Assembly (NCBI GenBank): GCA_920105625.2
Contig: CAKKTE020000328.1
Coordinates: 2,852,001-2,916,000 of the forward strand
DNA length: 64,000 nucleotides
Direction: 5' to 3'
Source of the DNA: Clusia tigrina
Lineage: Eukaryota; Arthropoda; Insecta; Diptera; Clusiidae
Below the pieces are notes generated by a model that saw only the letters and a list, made by a program, of their open reading frames with translations, was not told the origin of the DNA and ran no database searches. This document shows positions 40,193 to 52,999 of the stretch, piece by piece (the stretch's first letter is position 1; each line of letters starts with the position of its first letter). Made by a program: the position numbers and the translations under genes.

Positions 40193-40557
40193 CAAGGTGA
40201 ATTTACTTACATGGTGGCTGCAAGGTGATTTTCGTACCTCCGGAATTGTCAAACATAAGCAATGTGCAATCAAAATAAATGAAATTGAGAGGAATGGAGG
40301 AATACATAAAAGCTGTTTAAAGTGGCATACAATTCATATAAAATATATAAATAGTCTCCTAATTTCTTCATAATGTTCACACTTTACAAACATAACAATT
40401 AAAAAAAACTTTTCACTCGAATCAAAACTCTATTTGCAATTGTTTGTATATTTGTTTCGATCGCATTTTTCAATAATTTCAAATTTGACAACTACTGAGG
40501 GAAAGTTGGATCTAAAAAATTTGTTCTTGCAGCCACCATGTAAGTAAATTCACCTTG
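40193..40557 (+). mobile_element. MITE copy 28
   Basis: Standard ends; interior AAAAAAAACTTTTCAC, TTTGTATATTTG and GGATCTAAAAAATTTG. Confidence 0.87.
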
Positions 40558-42134
40558 GGACGTACCGTATAGAAGTTAGGGCCATTTGAACTTTTATCAG
40601 TGTTTGATTTGAGACTCAAGGGTAGCATAGCTTTGAGCGATAGCTTAAATTGACAAGAGGCTCGAGTACTTTATTGTAACAAAATTTCAAGGTTTTATGA
40701 CGCTCCAGTAAAAAGTTACAAGCATTTGTATGTTGCAAACTTTGTTAGGTGTAGGACGTACCGTATAGAAGTTAGGGCCATTTGAAGTTTTATCAGTTTT
40801 TGATTTGGGACTCAAGGGTAGCATAGGTTTGAGCGATAACTCAAATTGACAAGAGGCTCGAATACTTTATTGTTACAAAATTTCAAGGTTTTATGACGCT
40901 CCAGTAAAAACTTACAAGCATTTGTATGTTGCAAACTTTGAGAGGTGTAGGACGTACCGTATAGAAGTTAGGGCCATTTGAAGTTTTATCAGTTTTTGAT
41001 TTGGGACTCAAGGGTAGCATAGGTTTGAGCGATAACTCAAATCGACAAGAGGCTCGAATACTTTATTGTTACAAAATTTCAAGTTTTTATGACGCTCCAG
41101 TAAAAAGTTACAAGCATTTGTATGTTGCAAACATTGAGAGGTGTAGGAAGTACCGTATAGAAGTTAAGGCCATTTGTAATTTTATCAATGTTTGATTTGG
41201 GACTTAAGGGTAGCATAGCTTTGAGCGAAAGCTTAAATTGACAAGAGGCTCGAGAACTTTATTGTTACAACATTTCAAGGTTTTGTGACGCTCCAGTAAA
41301 AAGTTACAAGCATTTGTATGTTGCAAACTTTGATAGGTGTAGGACGTACCGTATGGAAGTTAGGGCCATTTGAAGTTCTTATCAGTGTTTGATTTGAGAC
41401 TCAAGGGTAGCATAGCTTTGAGCGATAGCTTAAATTGACAAGAGGCTCGAGTACTTTGTTGTTACAAAATTTGAAGGTTTTATGACGCTTCAGTAAAAAG
41501 TTACAAGCATTTGTATGTTGCAAACTTTGATAGGTGTAGGACGTACCGTATAGAAGTTAGGGCCATTTGAAGTTTTATCAGTGTTTGATTTGGGACTCAA
41601 GGGTAGCTTAGGTTTGAGCGATAACTCAAATTGACAAGAGGCTCGAATACTTTATTGTTACAAAATTTCAAGGTTTTATGACGCTCCAGTAAAAAGTTAC
41701 AAGCATTTGTATGTTGCAAACTTTGAGAGGTGTAGGACGTACCGTATCGAAGTTAGGGCCATTTGAAGTTTTATCAGTGTTTGATTTGGTACTCAAGGGT
41801 AGCATAGATTTGAGCGATAACTCAAATTGCCAAGAGGCTCGAATACTTTATTGTTACAAAATTTCAAGGTTTTATGACGCTCCAGTAAAAAGTTACAAGC
41901 ATTTGTATGTTGCAAACTTTGAGAGGTGTAGGACGTACCGTATAGAAGTTAGGGCCATTTGAAGTTTTATCAGTGTTTGAATTGGGACTCAAGGGTAGCA
42001 TAGCTTTGAGCGATAACTTAAATTGACAAGAGGCTCGAGTACTTTATTGTTACAAAATTTCAAGGTTTTATGACGCTCCAGTAAAAGTTACAAGCATTTA
42101 TATGTTGCAAACTTTAATAGGTGTAGGACGCACC

Positions 42135-42499
42135 CAAGGTGAATTTACTTACATGGTGGCTGCAAGGTGATTTTCGTACCTCCGGAATTGTCAAACATAA
42201 GCAATGTGCAATCAAAATAAATGAAATTGAGAGGAATGGAGGAATACATAAGAGCTGCTTAAAGTGGCATAAAATTTAAATAAAATATATAAATAGTCTC
42301 CTAATTTCTTCATAATGTTCACACTTTACAAAAATAACAATTAAAAAACCCTTTTCACTCGAATCAAAACTCTATTTGCAATTGTTTGCATATTTGTTTC
42401 GACCGCATTTTTCTATAATTTCAAATTTGACAACTACTGAGGGAAAGTTGGTTCAAAAAAATGTCTTCTTGCAGCCACCATGTAAGTAAATTCACCTTG
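42135..42499 (+). mobile_element. MITE copy 29
   Basis: Left flank GGACGCACC; right side AATGTCTTCTTGCAG; TTTAAATAAAA subfamily. Confidence 0.87.
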
Positions 42500-42703
42500 G
42501 GACGTACCGTATAAAAGTTAGGGCCATTTGAAGTTTTATCAGTGTTTGATTTGAGACTCAAGGGTAGCATAGCTTTGAGCGATAACTTAAATTGACAAGA
42601 GGCTCGAGTACTTTATTGTTACAAAATTTCAAGGTTTTATGACGCTCCAGTAAAAGTTACAAGCATTTATATGTTGCAAACTTTAATAGGTGTCGGACGC
42701 ACC

Positions 42704-43068
42704 CAAGGTGAATTTACTTACATGGTGGCTGCAAGGTGTTTTTCGTACCTCCGGAATTGTCAAACATAAGCAATGTGCAATCAAAATAAATGAAATTGAG
42801 AGGAATGGAGGAATACATAAGAGCTGCTTAAAGTGGCATAAAATTTAAATAAAATATATAAATAGTCTCCTAATTTCTTCATAATGTTCACACTTTACAA
42901 AAATAACAATTAAAAAACCCTTTTCACTCGAATCAAAACTCTATTTGCAATTGTTTGCATATTTGTTTCGACCGCATTTTTCTATAATTTCAAATTTGAC
43001 AACTACTGAGGGAAATTTGGTTCAAAAAAATGTCTTCTTGCAGCCACCATGTAAGTAAATTCACATTG
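42704..43068 (+). mobile_element. MITE copy 30
   Basis: Only one monomer separates it from the preceding MITE. Left flank TCGGACGCACC; GCAAGGTGTTTTTCG in the left repeat region; right end CACATTG. Confidence 0.87.
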
Positions 43069-44253
43069 GGACGTACCGTATAAAAGTTAGGGCCATTTGA
43101 AGTTTTATCAGTGTTTGATTTGAGACTCAAGGGTAGCATAGCTTTGAGCGATAGCTTAAATTGACAAGAGGCTCGAGTACTTTATTGTAACAAAATTTCA
43201 AGGTTTTATGCCGCTCCAGTAAAAAGTTACAAGCATTTGTATGTTGCAAACTTTGTTAGGTGTAGGACGTACCGTATAGAAGTTAGGGCCATTTGAAGTT
43301 TTATCAGTTTTTGATTTGGGACTCAAGGGTAGCATAGGTTTGAGCGATAACTCAAATTGACAAGAGGCTCGAATACTTTATTGTTACAAAATTTCAAGGT
43401 TTTATGACGCTCCAGTAAAAACTTACAAGCATTTGTATGTTGCAAACTTTGAGAGGTGTAGGACGTACCGTATAGAAGTTAGGGCCATTTGAAGTTTTAT
43501 CAGTTTTTGATTTGGGACTCAAGGGTAGCATAGGTTTGAGCGATAACTGAAATTGACCAGAGGCTCGAATACTTTATTGTTACAAAATTTCAAGTTTTTA
43601 TGACGCTCCAGTAAAAAGTTACAAGCATTTGTATGTTGCAAACATTGAGAGGTGTAGGACGTACCGTATAGAAGTTAAGGCCATTTGAAGGTTTATCAAT
43701 GTTTGATTTGGGACTTAAGGGTAGCATAGCTTTGAGCGAAAGCTTAAATTGACAAGAGGCTCGAGAACTTTATTGTTCCAAAATTTCAAGGTTTTATGAC
43801 GCTCCAGTAAAAAGTTACAAGCATTTGTATTTTGCAAACTTTGATAGGTGTAGGACGTACCGTATAGAAGTTAGGGCCATTTGAAGTTGTATCAGTGTTT
43901 GATTTGGGACTCAAGAGTAGCATAGCTTTGAGAGATAGCTTAAATTGACAAGAGGCTCGAGTACTTTGTTGTTACAAAATTTCAAGGCTTTATGACGCTC
44001 CAGTAAAAAGTTACAAGCATTTGTATGTTGCAAACTTTGATAGGTGTAGGACGTACCGTATGTAAATTAGGGCCATTTGAAGTTTTATCAGTGTTTGATT
44101 TGGGACACAAAGGTAGCATAGGTTTGAGCGATAACTTAAATTGACAAGAGGCATGAGTACTTTATTGTTACAAAATTTCAAGGTTTTATGACACTCCAGT
44201 AAAAAGTTACAAGCATTTGTATGTTGCAAACTTTGCTAGGTGTAGGACGTACC

Positions 44254-44618
44254 CAAGGTGAATTTACTTACATGGTGGCTGCAAGGTGATTTTCGTACCT
44301 CCGGAATTGTCAAACATAAGCAATGTGCAATCAAAATAAATGAAATTGAGAGGAATGGAGGAATACATAAAAGCTGTTTAAAGTGGCATACAATTCATAT
44401 AAAATATATAAATAGTCTCCTAATTTCTTCATAATGTTCACACTTTACAAACATAACAATTAAAAAAAACTTTTCACTCGAATCAAAACTCTATTTGCAA
44501 TTGTTTGCATATTTGTTTCGATCGCATTTTTCAATAATTTCAAATTTGACAACTACTGAGGGAAAGTTGGATCAAAAAAATTTGTTCTTGCAGCCACCAT
44601 GTAAGTAAATTCACCTTG
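44254..44618 (+). mobile_element. MITE copy 31
   Basis: Standard ends; same AAAAAAAACTTTTCAC subfamily as the copy at 40193. Confidence 0.87.
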
Positions 44619-45354
44619 GGACGTACCGTATAGAAGTTAGGGCCATTTGAACTTTTATCAGTGTTTGATTTGAGACTCAAGGGTAGCATAGCTTTGAGCG
44701 ATAGCTTAAATTGACAAGAGGTTCGAGTACTTTATGGTTACAAAATTACAAGATGTTATGACGCTCCAGTAAAAAGTTACAAGCATTTGTATCTTGCAAA
44801 CTTTGATAGGTGTAGGACGTACCGTATAGAAGTTAAGGCCATTTGAAGTTTTATCAGTGTTTGATTTGGGACTTAAGGGTAGCATAGCTTTGAGCGATAG
44901 CTTAAATTGACAAGAAGTTAAGCATTTGTATGTTGCAAACTTTGATAGGTGTAGGACGTACCGTATGGAAGTTAGGGGCATTTGAAGTTTTATCAGTGTT
45001 TGATTTGGGACACAAGGGTAGCATAGGTTTGAGCGATAACTTAAATTGACAAGAGGCTCGAGTACTTTATTGTTACATAATTTCAAGGTTTTATGACGCT
45101 CCAGTAAAAAGTTACAAACATTTGTATGTTGCAAACTTTGATAGGTGTAGGACGTACCGTATAGAAGTTAGGGCCACATGAAGTTTTATCAGTGTTTGAT
45201 TTGGGACTCAAGGGTAGCATAGCTTTGAGCGATAGTTTAAATTGACAAGAGGCTCGAGTACTTTGTTGTTACAAAATTTGAAGGTTTTATGACGCTCCAG
45301 TAAAAAGTTACAAGCATTTGTATGTTGCAAACTTTGCTAGGTGTAGGACGTACC

Positions 45355-45718
45355 CAAGGTGAATTTACTTACATGGTGGCTGCAAGGTGATTTTCGTACC
45401 TCCGGAATTGTCAAACATAAGCAATGTGCAATCATAATAAATGAAATTGAGAGGAATGGAGGAATACATAAGAGCTGCTTAAAGTGGCATAAAATTCATA
45501 TAAAATATATAAATAGTCTCCTAATTTCTTCATAATGTACACACTTTACAAAAATAACAATTAAAAACCCTTTTCACTCGAATCAAAACTTTATTTGCAA
45601 TTATTTGCATATTTGTTTCGATCGCATTTTTCTATAATTTCAAATTTCACAACTACTGAGGGAAAGTTGGTGCAAACAAATTTGTTGTTGCAGCCACCAT
45701 GTAAGTAAATTCACCTTG
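45355..45718 (+). mobile_element. MITE copy 32
   Basis: Subfamily with AATGTACACAC, CACAACTAC and TTTGTTGTTGCAG, shared with copies at 51478, 54185 and the one interrupted by the retrotransposon. Right flank GGATGTACC. Confidence 0.87.
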
Positions 45719-46707
45719 GGATGTACCGTATAGAAGTTAGGGCCACTTGAAGTTTTATCAGTGTTTGATTTGAGACTCAAGGGTAGCATAGCTTTGAGCG
45801 ATAGCTTAAATTGACAAGAGGCTCGAGTACTTTATTGTTACAAAATTTCAAGGTTTTATGACGCTCCAGTAAAAAGTTACAAGTATTCGTATGTTGCAAA
45901 CATTGAGAGGTGTACGACGTACCGTATAGAAGTTAAGGCCATTTGAAGGTTTATCAATGTTTGATTTGGGACTTAAGGGTAGCATAGCTTTGAGCGAAAG
46001 CTTAAATTGACAAGAGGCTCGAGAACTTTATTGTTCCAAAATTTCAAGGTTTTATGACGCTCCAGTAAAAAGTTACAAGCATTTGTATTTTGCAAACTTT
46101 GATAGGTGTAGGACGTACCGTATAGAAGTTAGGGCCATTTGAAGTTGTATCAGTGTTTGATTTGGGACTCAAGAGTAGCATAGCTTTGAGAGATAGCTTA
46201 AATTGACAAGAGGCTCGAGTACTTTGTTGTTACAAAATTTCAAGGCTTTATGACGCTCCAGTAAAAAGTTACAAGCATTTGTATGTTGCAAACTTTGATA
46301 GGTGTAGGACGTACCGTATGTAAATTAGGGCCATTTGAAGTTTTATCAGTGTTTGATTTGGGACACAAAGGTAGCATAGGTTTGAGCGATAACTTAAATT
46401 GACAAGAGGCATGAGTACTTTATTGTTACAAAATTTCAAGGTTTTATGACACTCCAGTAAAAAGTTACAAGCATTTGTATGTTGCAAACTTTGAGAGGTG
46501 TAGGACGTACCGTATAGAATTAAGGGCCATTTGAAGTTTTATCAGTGTTTGAATTGGGACTCAAGGGTAACATAGCTTTGAGCGATAGCTTAAATTGACA
46601 AGAGGCTCGAGTACTTTGTTGTTACAAAATTTGAAGGTTTTATGACGCTCCAGTAAAAAGTTACAAGCATTTGTATGTTGCAAACTTTGCTAGGTGTAGG
46701 ACGTACC

Positions 46708-47072
46708 CAAGGTGAATTTACTTACATGGTGGCTGCAAGGTGATTTTCGTACCTCCGGAATTGTCAAACATAAGCAATGTGCAATCAAAATAAATGAAAT
46801 TGAGAGGAATGGAGGAATACATAAAAGCTGTTTAAAGTGGCATACAATTCATATAAAATATATAAATAGTCTCCTAATTTCTTCATAATGTTCACACTTT
46901 ACAAACATAACAATTAAAAAAAACTTTTCACTCGAATCAAAACTCTATTTGCAATTGTTTGCATATTTGTTTCGATCGCATTTTTCAATAATTTCAAATT
47001 TGACAACTACTGAGGGAAAGTTGGATCAAAAAAATTTGTTCTTGCAGCCACCATGTAAGTAAATTCACCTTG
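46708..47072 (+). mobile_element. MITE copy 33
   Basis: Second-copy counterpart of 40193 (offset 6515 bp), without the GGATCTAAAAAATT change. Confidence 0.87.
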
Positions 47073-48649
47073 GGACGTACCGTATAGAAGTTAGGGCCAT
47101 TTGAACTTTTATCAGTGTTTGATTTGAGACTCAAGGGTAGCATAGCTTTGAGCGATAGCTTAAATTGACAAGAGGCTCGAGTACTTTATTGTAACAAAAT
47201 TTCAAGGTTTTATGACGCTCCAGTAAAAAGTTACAAGCATTTGTATGTTGCAAACTTTGTTAGGTGTAGGACGTACCGTATAGAAGTTAGGGCCATTTGA
47301 AGTTTTATCAGTTTTTGATTTGGGACTCAAGGGTAGCATAGGTTTGAGCGATAACTCAAATTGACAAGAGGCTCGAATACTTTATTGTTACAAAATTTCA
47401 AGGTTTTATGACGCTCCAGTAAAAACTTACAAGCATTTGTATGTTGCAAACTTTGAGAGGTGTAGGACGTACCGTATAGAAGTTAGGGCCATTTGAAGTT
47501 TTATCAGTTTTTGATTTGGGACTCAAGGGTAGCATAGGTTTGAGCGATAACTCAAATCGACAAGAGGCTCGAATACTTTATTGTTACAAAATTTCAAGTT
47601 TTTATGACGCTCCAGTAAAAAGTTACAAGCATTTGTATGTTGCAAACATTGAGAGGTGTAGGAAGTACCGTATAGAAGTTAAGGCCATTTGTAATTTTAT
47701 CAATGTTTGATTTGGGACTTAAGGGTAGCATAGCTTTGAGCGAAAGCTTAAATTGACAAGAGGCTCGAGAACTTTATTGTTACAACATTTCAAGGTTTTG
47801 TGACGCTCCAGTAAAAAGTTACAAGCATTTGTATGTTGCAAACTTTGATAGGTGTAGGACGTACCGTATGGAAGTTAGGGCCATTTGAAGTTTTTATCAG
47901 TGTTTGATTTGAGACTCAAGGGTAGCATAGCTTTGAGCGATAGCTTAAATTGACAAGAGGCTCGAGTACTTTGTTGTTACAAAATTTGAAGGTTTTATGA
48001 CGCTTCAGTAAAAAGTTACAAGCATTTGTATGTTGCAAACTTTGATAGGTGTAGGACGTACCGTATAGAAGTTAGGGCCATTTGAAGTTTTATCAGTGTT
48101 TGATTTGGGACTCAAGGGTAGCATAGGTTTGAGCGATAACTCAAATTGACAAGAGGCTCGAATACTTTATTGTTACAAAATTTCAAGGTTTTATGACGCT
48201 CCAGTAAAAAGTTACAAGCATTTGTATGTTGCAAACTTTGAGAGGTGTAGGACGTACCGTATCGAAGTTAGGGCCATTTGAAGTTTTATCAGTGTTTGAT
48301 TTGGTACTCAAGGGTAGCATAGGTTTGAGCGATAACTCAAATTGCCAAGAGGCTCGAATACTTTATTGTTACAAAATTTCAAGGTTTTATGACGCTCCAG
48401 TAAAAAGTTACAAGCATTTGTATGTTGCAAACTTTGAGAGGTGTAGGACGTACCGTATAGAAGTTAGGGCCATTTGAAGTTTTATCAGTGTTTGAATTGG
48501 GACTCAAGGGTAGCATAGCTTTGAGCGATAACTTAAATTGACAAGAGGCTCGAGTACTTTATTGTTACAAAATTTCAAGGTTTTATGACGCTCCAGTAAA
48601 AGTTACAAGCATTTATATGTTGCAAACTTTAATAGGTGTAGGACGCACC

Positions 48650-49014
48650 CAAGGTGAATTTACTTACATGGTGGCTGCAAGGTGATTTTCGTACCTCCGG
48701 AATTGTCAAACATAAGCAATGTGCAATCAAAATAAATGAAATTGAGAGGAATGGAGGAATACATAAGAGCTGCTTAAAGTGGCATAAAATTTAAATAAAA
48801 TATATAAATAGTCTCCTAATTTCTTCATAATGTTCACACTTTACAAAAATAACAATTAAAAAACCCTTTTCACTCGAATCAAAACTCTATTTGCAATTGT
48901 TTGCATATTTGTTTCGACCGCATTTTTCTATAATTTCAAATTTGACAACTACTGAGGGAAAGTTGGTTCAAAAAAATGTCTTCTTGCAGCCACCATGTAA
49001 GTAAATTCACCTTG
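48650..49014 (+). mobile_element. MITE copy 34
   Basis: Counterpart of 42135 at +6515 bp; left flank GGACGCACC. Confidence 0.87.
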
Positions 49015-49218
49015 GGACGTACCGTATAAAAGTTAGGGCCATTTGAAGTTTTATCAGTGTTTGATTTGAGACTCAAGGGTAGCATAGCTTTGAGCGATAA
49101 CTTAAATTGACAAGAGGCTCGAGTACTTTATTGTTACAAAATTTCAAGGTTTTATGACGCTCCAGTAAAAGTTACAAGCATTTATATGTTGCAAACTTTA
49201 ATAGGTGTCGGACGCACC

Positions 49219-49583
49219 CAAGGTGAATTTACTTACATGGTGGCTGCAAGGTGTTTTTCGTACCTCCGGAATTGTCAAACATAAGCAATGTGCAATCAAA
49301 ATAAATGAAATTGAGAGGAATGGAGGAATACATAAGAGCTGCTTAAAGTGGCATAAAATTTAAATAAAATATATAAATAGTCTCCTAATTTCTTCATAAT
49401 GTTCACACTTTACAAAAATAACAATTAAAAAACCCTTTTCACTCGAATCAAAACTCTATTTGCAATTGTTTGCATATTTGTTTCGACCGCATTTTTCTAT
49501 AATTTCAAATTTGACAACTACTGAGGGAAAGTTGGTTCAAAAAAATGTCTTCTTGCAGCCACCATGTAAGTAAATTCACCTTG
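49219..49583 (+). mobile_element. MITE copy 35
   Basis: Counterpart of 42704 at +6515 bp, one monomer after the previous MITE. Right end CACCTTG where the counterpart has CACATTG. Confidence 0.87.
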
Positions 49584-50376
49584 GGACGTACCGTATAAAA
49601 GTTAGGGCCATTTGAAGTTTTATCAGTGTTTGATTTGAGACTCAAGGGTAGCATAGCTTTGAGCGATAGCTTAAATTGACAAGAGGCTCGAGTACTTTAT
49701 TGTAACAAAATTTCAAGGTTTTATGCCGCTCCAGTAAAAAGTTACAAGCATTTGTATGTTGCAAACTTTGTTAGGTGTAGGACGTACCGTATAGAAGTTA
49801 GGGCCATTTGAAGTTTTATCAGTTTTTGATTTGGGACTCAAGGGTAGCATAGGTTTGAGCGATAACTGAAATTGACAAGAGGCTCGAATACTTTATTGTT
49901 ACAAAATTTCAAGTTTTTATGACGCTCCAGTAAAAAGTTACAAGCATTTGTATGTTGCAAACATTGAGAGGTGTAGGACGTACCGTATAGAAGTTAAGGC
50001 CATTTGAAGGTTTATCAATGTTTGATTTGGGACTTAAGGGTAGCATAGCTTTGAGCGAAAGCTTAAATTGACAAGAGGCTCGAGAACTTTATTGTTCCAA
50101 AATTTCAAGGTTTTATGACGCTCCAGTAAAAAGTTACAAGCATTTGTATTTTGCAAACTTTGATAGGTGTAGGACGTATAGTATAGAAGTTAGGGCCATT
50201 TGAAGTTGTATCAGTGTTTGATTTGGGACTCAAGAGTAGCATAGCTTTGAGAAATAGCTTAAATTGACAAGAGGCTCGAGTACTTTGTTGTTACAAAATT
50301 TCAAGGTTTTATGACACTCCAGTAAAAAGTTACAAGCATTTGTATGTTGCAAACTTTGAGAGGTGTAGGACGTACC

Positions 50377-50741
50377 CAAGGTGAATTTACTTACATGGTG
50401 GCTGCAAGGTGATTTTCGTACCTCCGGAATTGTCAAACATAAGCAATGTGCAATCAAAATAAATGAAATTGAGAGGAATGGAGGAATACATAAAAGCTGT
50501 TTAAAGTGGCATACAATTCATATAAAATATATAAATAGTCTCCTAATTTCTTCATAATGTTCACACTTTACAAACATAACAATTAAAAAAAACTTTTCAC
50601 TCGAATCAAAACTCTATTTGCAATTGTTTGCATATTTGTTTCGATCGCATTTTTCAATAATTTCAAATTTGACAACTACTGAGGGAAAGTTGGATCAAAA
50701 AAATTTGTTCTTGCAGCCACCATGTAAGTAAATTCACCTTG
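50377..50741 (+). mobile_element. MITE copy 36
   Basis: Counterpart of 44254 at +6123 bp. The flanking monomer upstream differs (TTTGAGAGG against TTTGCTAGG), consistent with the adjacent two-monomer loss or gain. Confidence 0.87.
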
Positions 50742-51477
50742 GGACGTACCGTATAGAAGTTAGGGCCATTTGAACTTTTATCAGTGTTTGATTTGAGACT
50801 CAAGGGTAGCATAGCTTTGAGCGATAGCTTAAATTGACAAGAGGTTCGAGTACTTTATGGTTACAAAATTACAAGGTGTTATGACGCTCCAGTAAAAAGT
50901 TACAAGCATTTGTATCTTGCAAACTTTGATAGGTGTAGGACGTACCGTATAGAAGTTAAGGCCATTTGAAGTTTTATCAGTGTTTGATTTGGGACTTAAG
51001 GGTAGCATAGCTTTGAGCGATAGCTTAAATTGACAAGAAGTTAAGCATTTGTATGTTGCAAACTTTGATAGGTGTAGGACGTACCGTATGGAAGTTAGGG
51101 GCATTTGAAGTTTTATCAGTGTTTGATTTGGGACACAAGGGTAGCATAGGTTTGAGCGATAACTTAAATTGACAAGAGGCTCGAGTACTTTATTGTTACA
51201 TAATTTCAAGGTTTTATGACGCTCCAGTAAAAAGTTACAAACATTTGTATGTTGCAAACTTTGATAGGTGTAGGACGTACCGTATAGAAGTTAGGGCCAC
51301 ATGAAGTTTTATCAGTGTTTGATTTGGGACTCAAGGGTAGCATAGCTTTGAGCGATAGTTTAAATTGACAAGAGGCTCGAGTACTTTGTTGTTACAAAAT
51401 TTGAAGGTTTTATGACGCTCCAGTAAAAAGTTACAAGCATTTGTATGTTGCAAACTTTGCTAGGTGTAGGACGTACC

Positions 51478-51841
51478 CAAGGTGAATTTACTTACATGGT
51501 GGCTGCAAGGTGATTTTCGTACCTCCGGAATTGTCAAACATAAGCAATGTGCAATCATAATAAATGAAATTGAGAGGAATGGAGGAATACATAAGAGCTG
51601 CTTAAAGTGGCATAAAATTCATATAAAATATATAAATAGTCTCCTAATTTCTTCATAATGTACACACTTTACAAAAATAACAATTAAAAACCCTTTTCAC
51701 TCGAATCAAAACTTTATTTGCAATTATTTGCATATTTGTTTCGATCGCATTTTTCTATAATTTCAAATTTCACAACTACTGAGGGAAAGTTGGTTCAAAC
51801 AAATTTGTTGTTGCAGCCACCATGTAAGTAAATTCACCTTG
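51478..51841 (+). mobile_element. MITE copy 37
   Basis: Counterpart of 45355 at +6123 bp; TTTGTTGTTGCAG subfamily. Confidence 0.87.
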
Positions 51842-52634
51842 GGATGTACCGTATAGAAGTTAGGGCCATTTGAAGTTTTATCAGTGTTTGATTTGAGACT
51901 CAAGGGTAGCATAGCTTTGAGCGATAGCTTAAATTGACAAGAGGCTCGAGTACTTTATTGTTACAAAATTTCAAGGTTTTATGACGCTCCAGTAAAAAGT
52001 TACAAGCATTCGTATGTTGCAAAATTTGATAGGTGTAGGACGTACCGTATAGAAGTTAGGGCCATTTGAAGTTTTATCAGTGTTTGATTTGGGACTCAAG
52101 GGTATCATAGCTTTGAGGGATAGCTTAAAGTGACAAGAGGCTCGAGTACTTTGTTGTTACAAAATTTGAATGTTTTATGACGCTCCAGTAAAAAGTTACA
52201 AGCATTTGTATGTTGCAAAATTTGATAGGTGTAGGACGTACTGTATAGAAGTTAGGGCCATTTGAAGTTTTATCAGTGTTTGATTTGGGACTCAAGGGTA
52301 GCATAGGTTTGAGCGATAACTCAAATTGACAAGAGGCTCGAATACTTTATTGTTACAAAATTTCAAGGTTTTATGACGCTCCAGTAAAAAGTTACAAGCA
52401 TTTGTATATTGCAACCTTTGAGAGGTGTAGGACGTACCGTATAGAAGTTAGGGCCATTTGAAGTTTTATCAGTGTTTGAATTGGGACTCAAGGGTAGCAT
52501 AGCTTTGAGCGATAACTTAAATTGACAAGAGGCTCGAGTACTTTCTTGTTACAAAATTTCAAGGTTTTATGACGCTCCAGTAAAAAGTTACAAGCATTTG
52601 TATGTTGCAAATTTTGATAGGTGAAGGACGTACC

Positions 52635-52999
52635 AAAGGTGAATTTACTTACATTGTGGCTGCAAGGTGATTTTCGTACCTCCGGAATTGTCAAACATAA
52701 GCAATGTGCAATCAAAATAAATGAAATTGAGAGGAATGGAGGAATACATAAAAGCTGCTTAAAGTGGCATACAATTCATATAAAATATATAAATAGTCTC
52801 CTAATTTCTTCATAATGTTCACACTTTACAAACATAACAATTAAAAAACCCTTTTCACTCGAATCAAAACTCTATTTGCAATTGTTTGCATATTTGTTTC
52901 GATCGCATTTTTCTATAATTTCAAATTTGACAACTACTGAGGGAAAGTTGGTTCAAAAAAATTTGTTCTTGCAGCCACCATGTAAGTAAATTCACCTTG
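52635..52999 (+). mobile_element. MITE copy 38, mixed ends
   Basis: Left AAAGGTG, right CACCTTG; ACATTGTGGC in the left repeat. Confidence 0.87.

Larger units (their letters stand above)
35299..46707. repeat. Satellite region with 1-8 monomers per MITE
   Basis: Blocks hold 8, 6, 7, 8, 1, 6, 4 and 5 monomer equivalents. The CTCGAA-type monomer (CATAGGTTTGAGCGATAACTC) is common here. The single-monomer spacing at 42500-42703 is the tightest in the window. A monomer with a ~57-bp deletion lies at 44914. Confidence 0.9.
39376..52013. repeat. 6.5-kb segmental tandem duplication (39376-45890, 45891-52013)
   Basis: MITEs at 40193, 42135 and 42704 recur at +6515 bp (46708, 48650, 49219), and those at 44254 and 45355 recur at +6123 bp (50377, 51478). 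The drop of 392 bp is exactly two monomers, lost in the second copy between 49584 and 50376 (or gained in the first). The rest, including the 57-bp deletion monomer, matches closely. The junction is near 45891, where CATTCGTATGTTGC gives way to CAAACATTGAGAGG. Confidence 0.88.
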
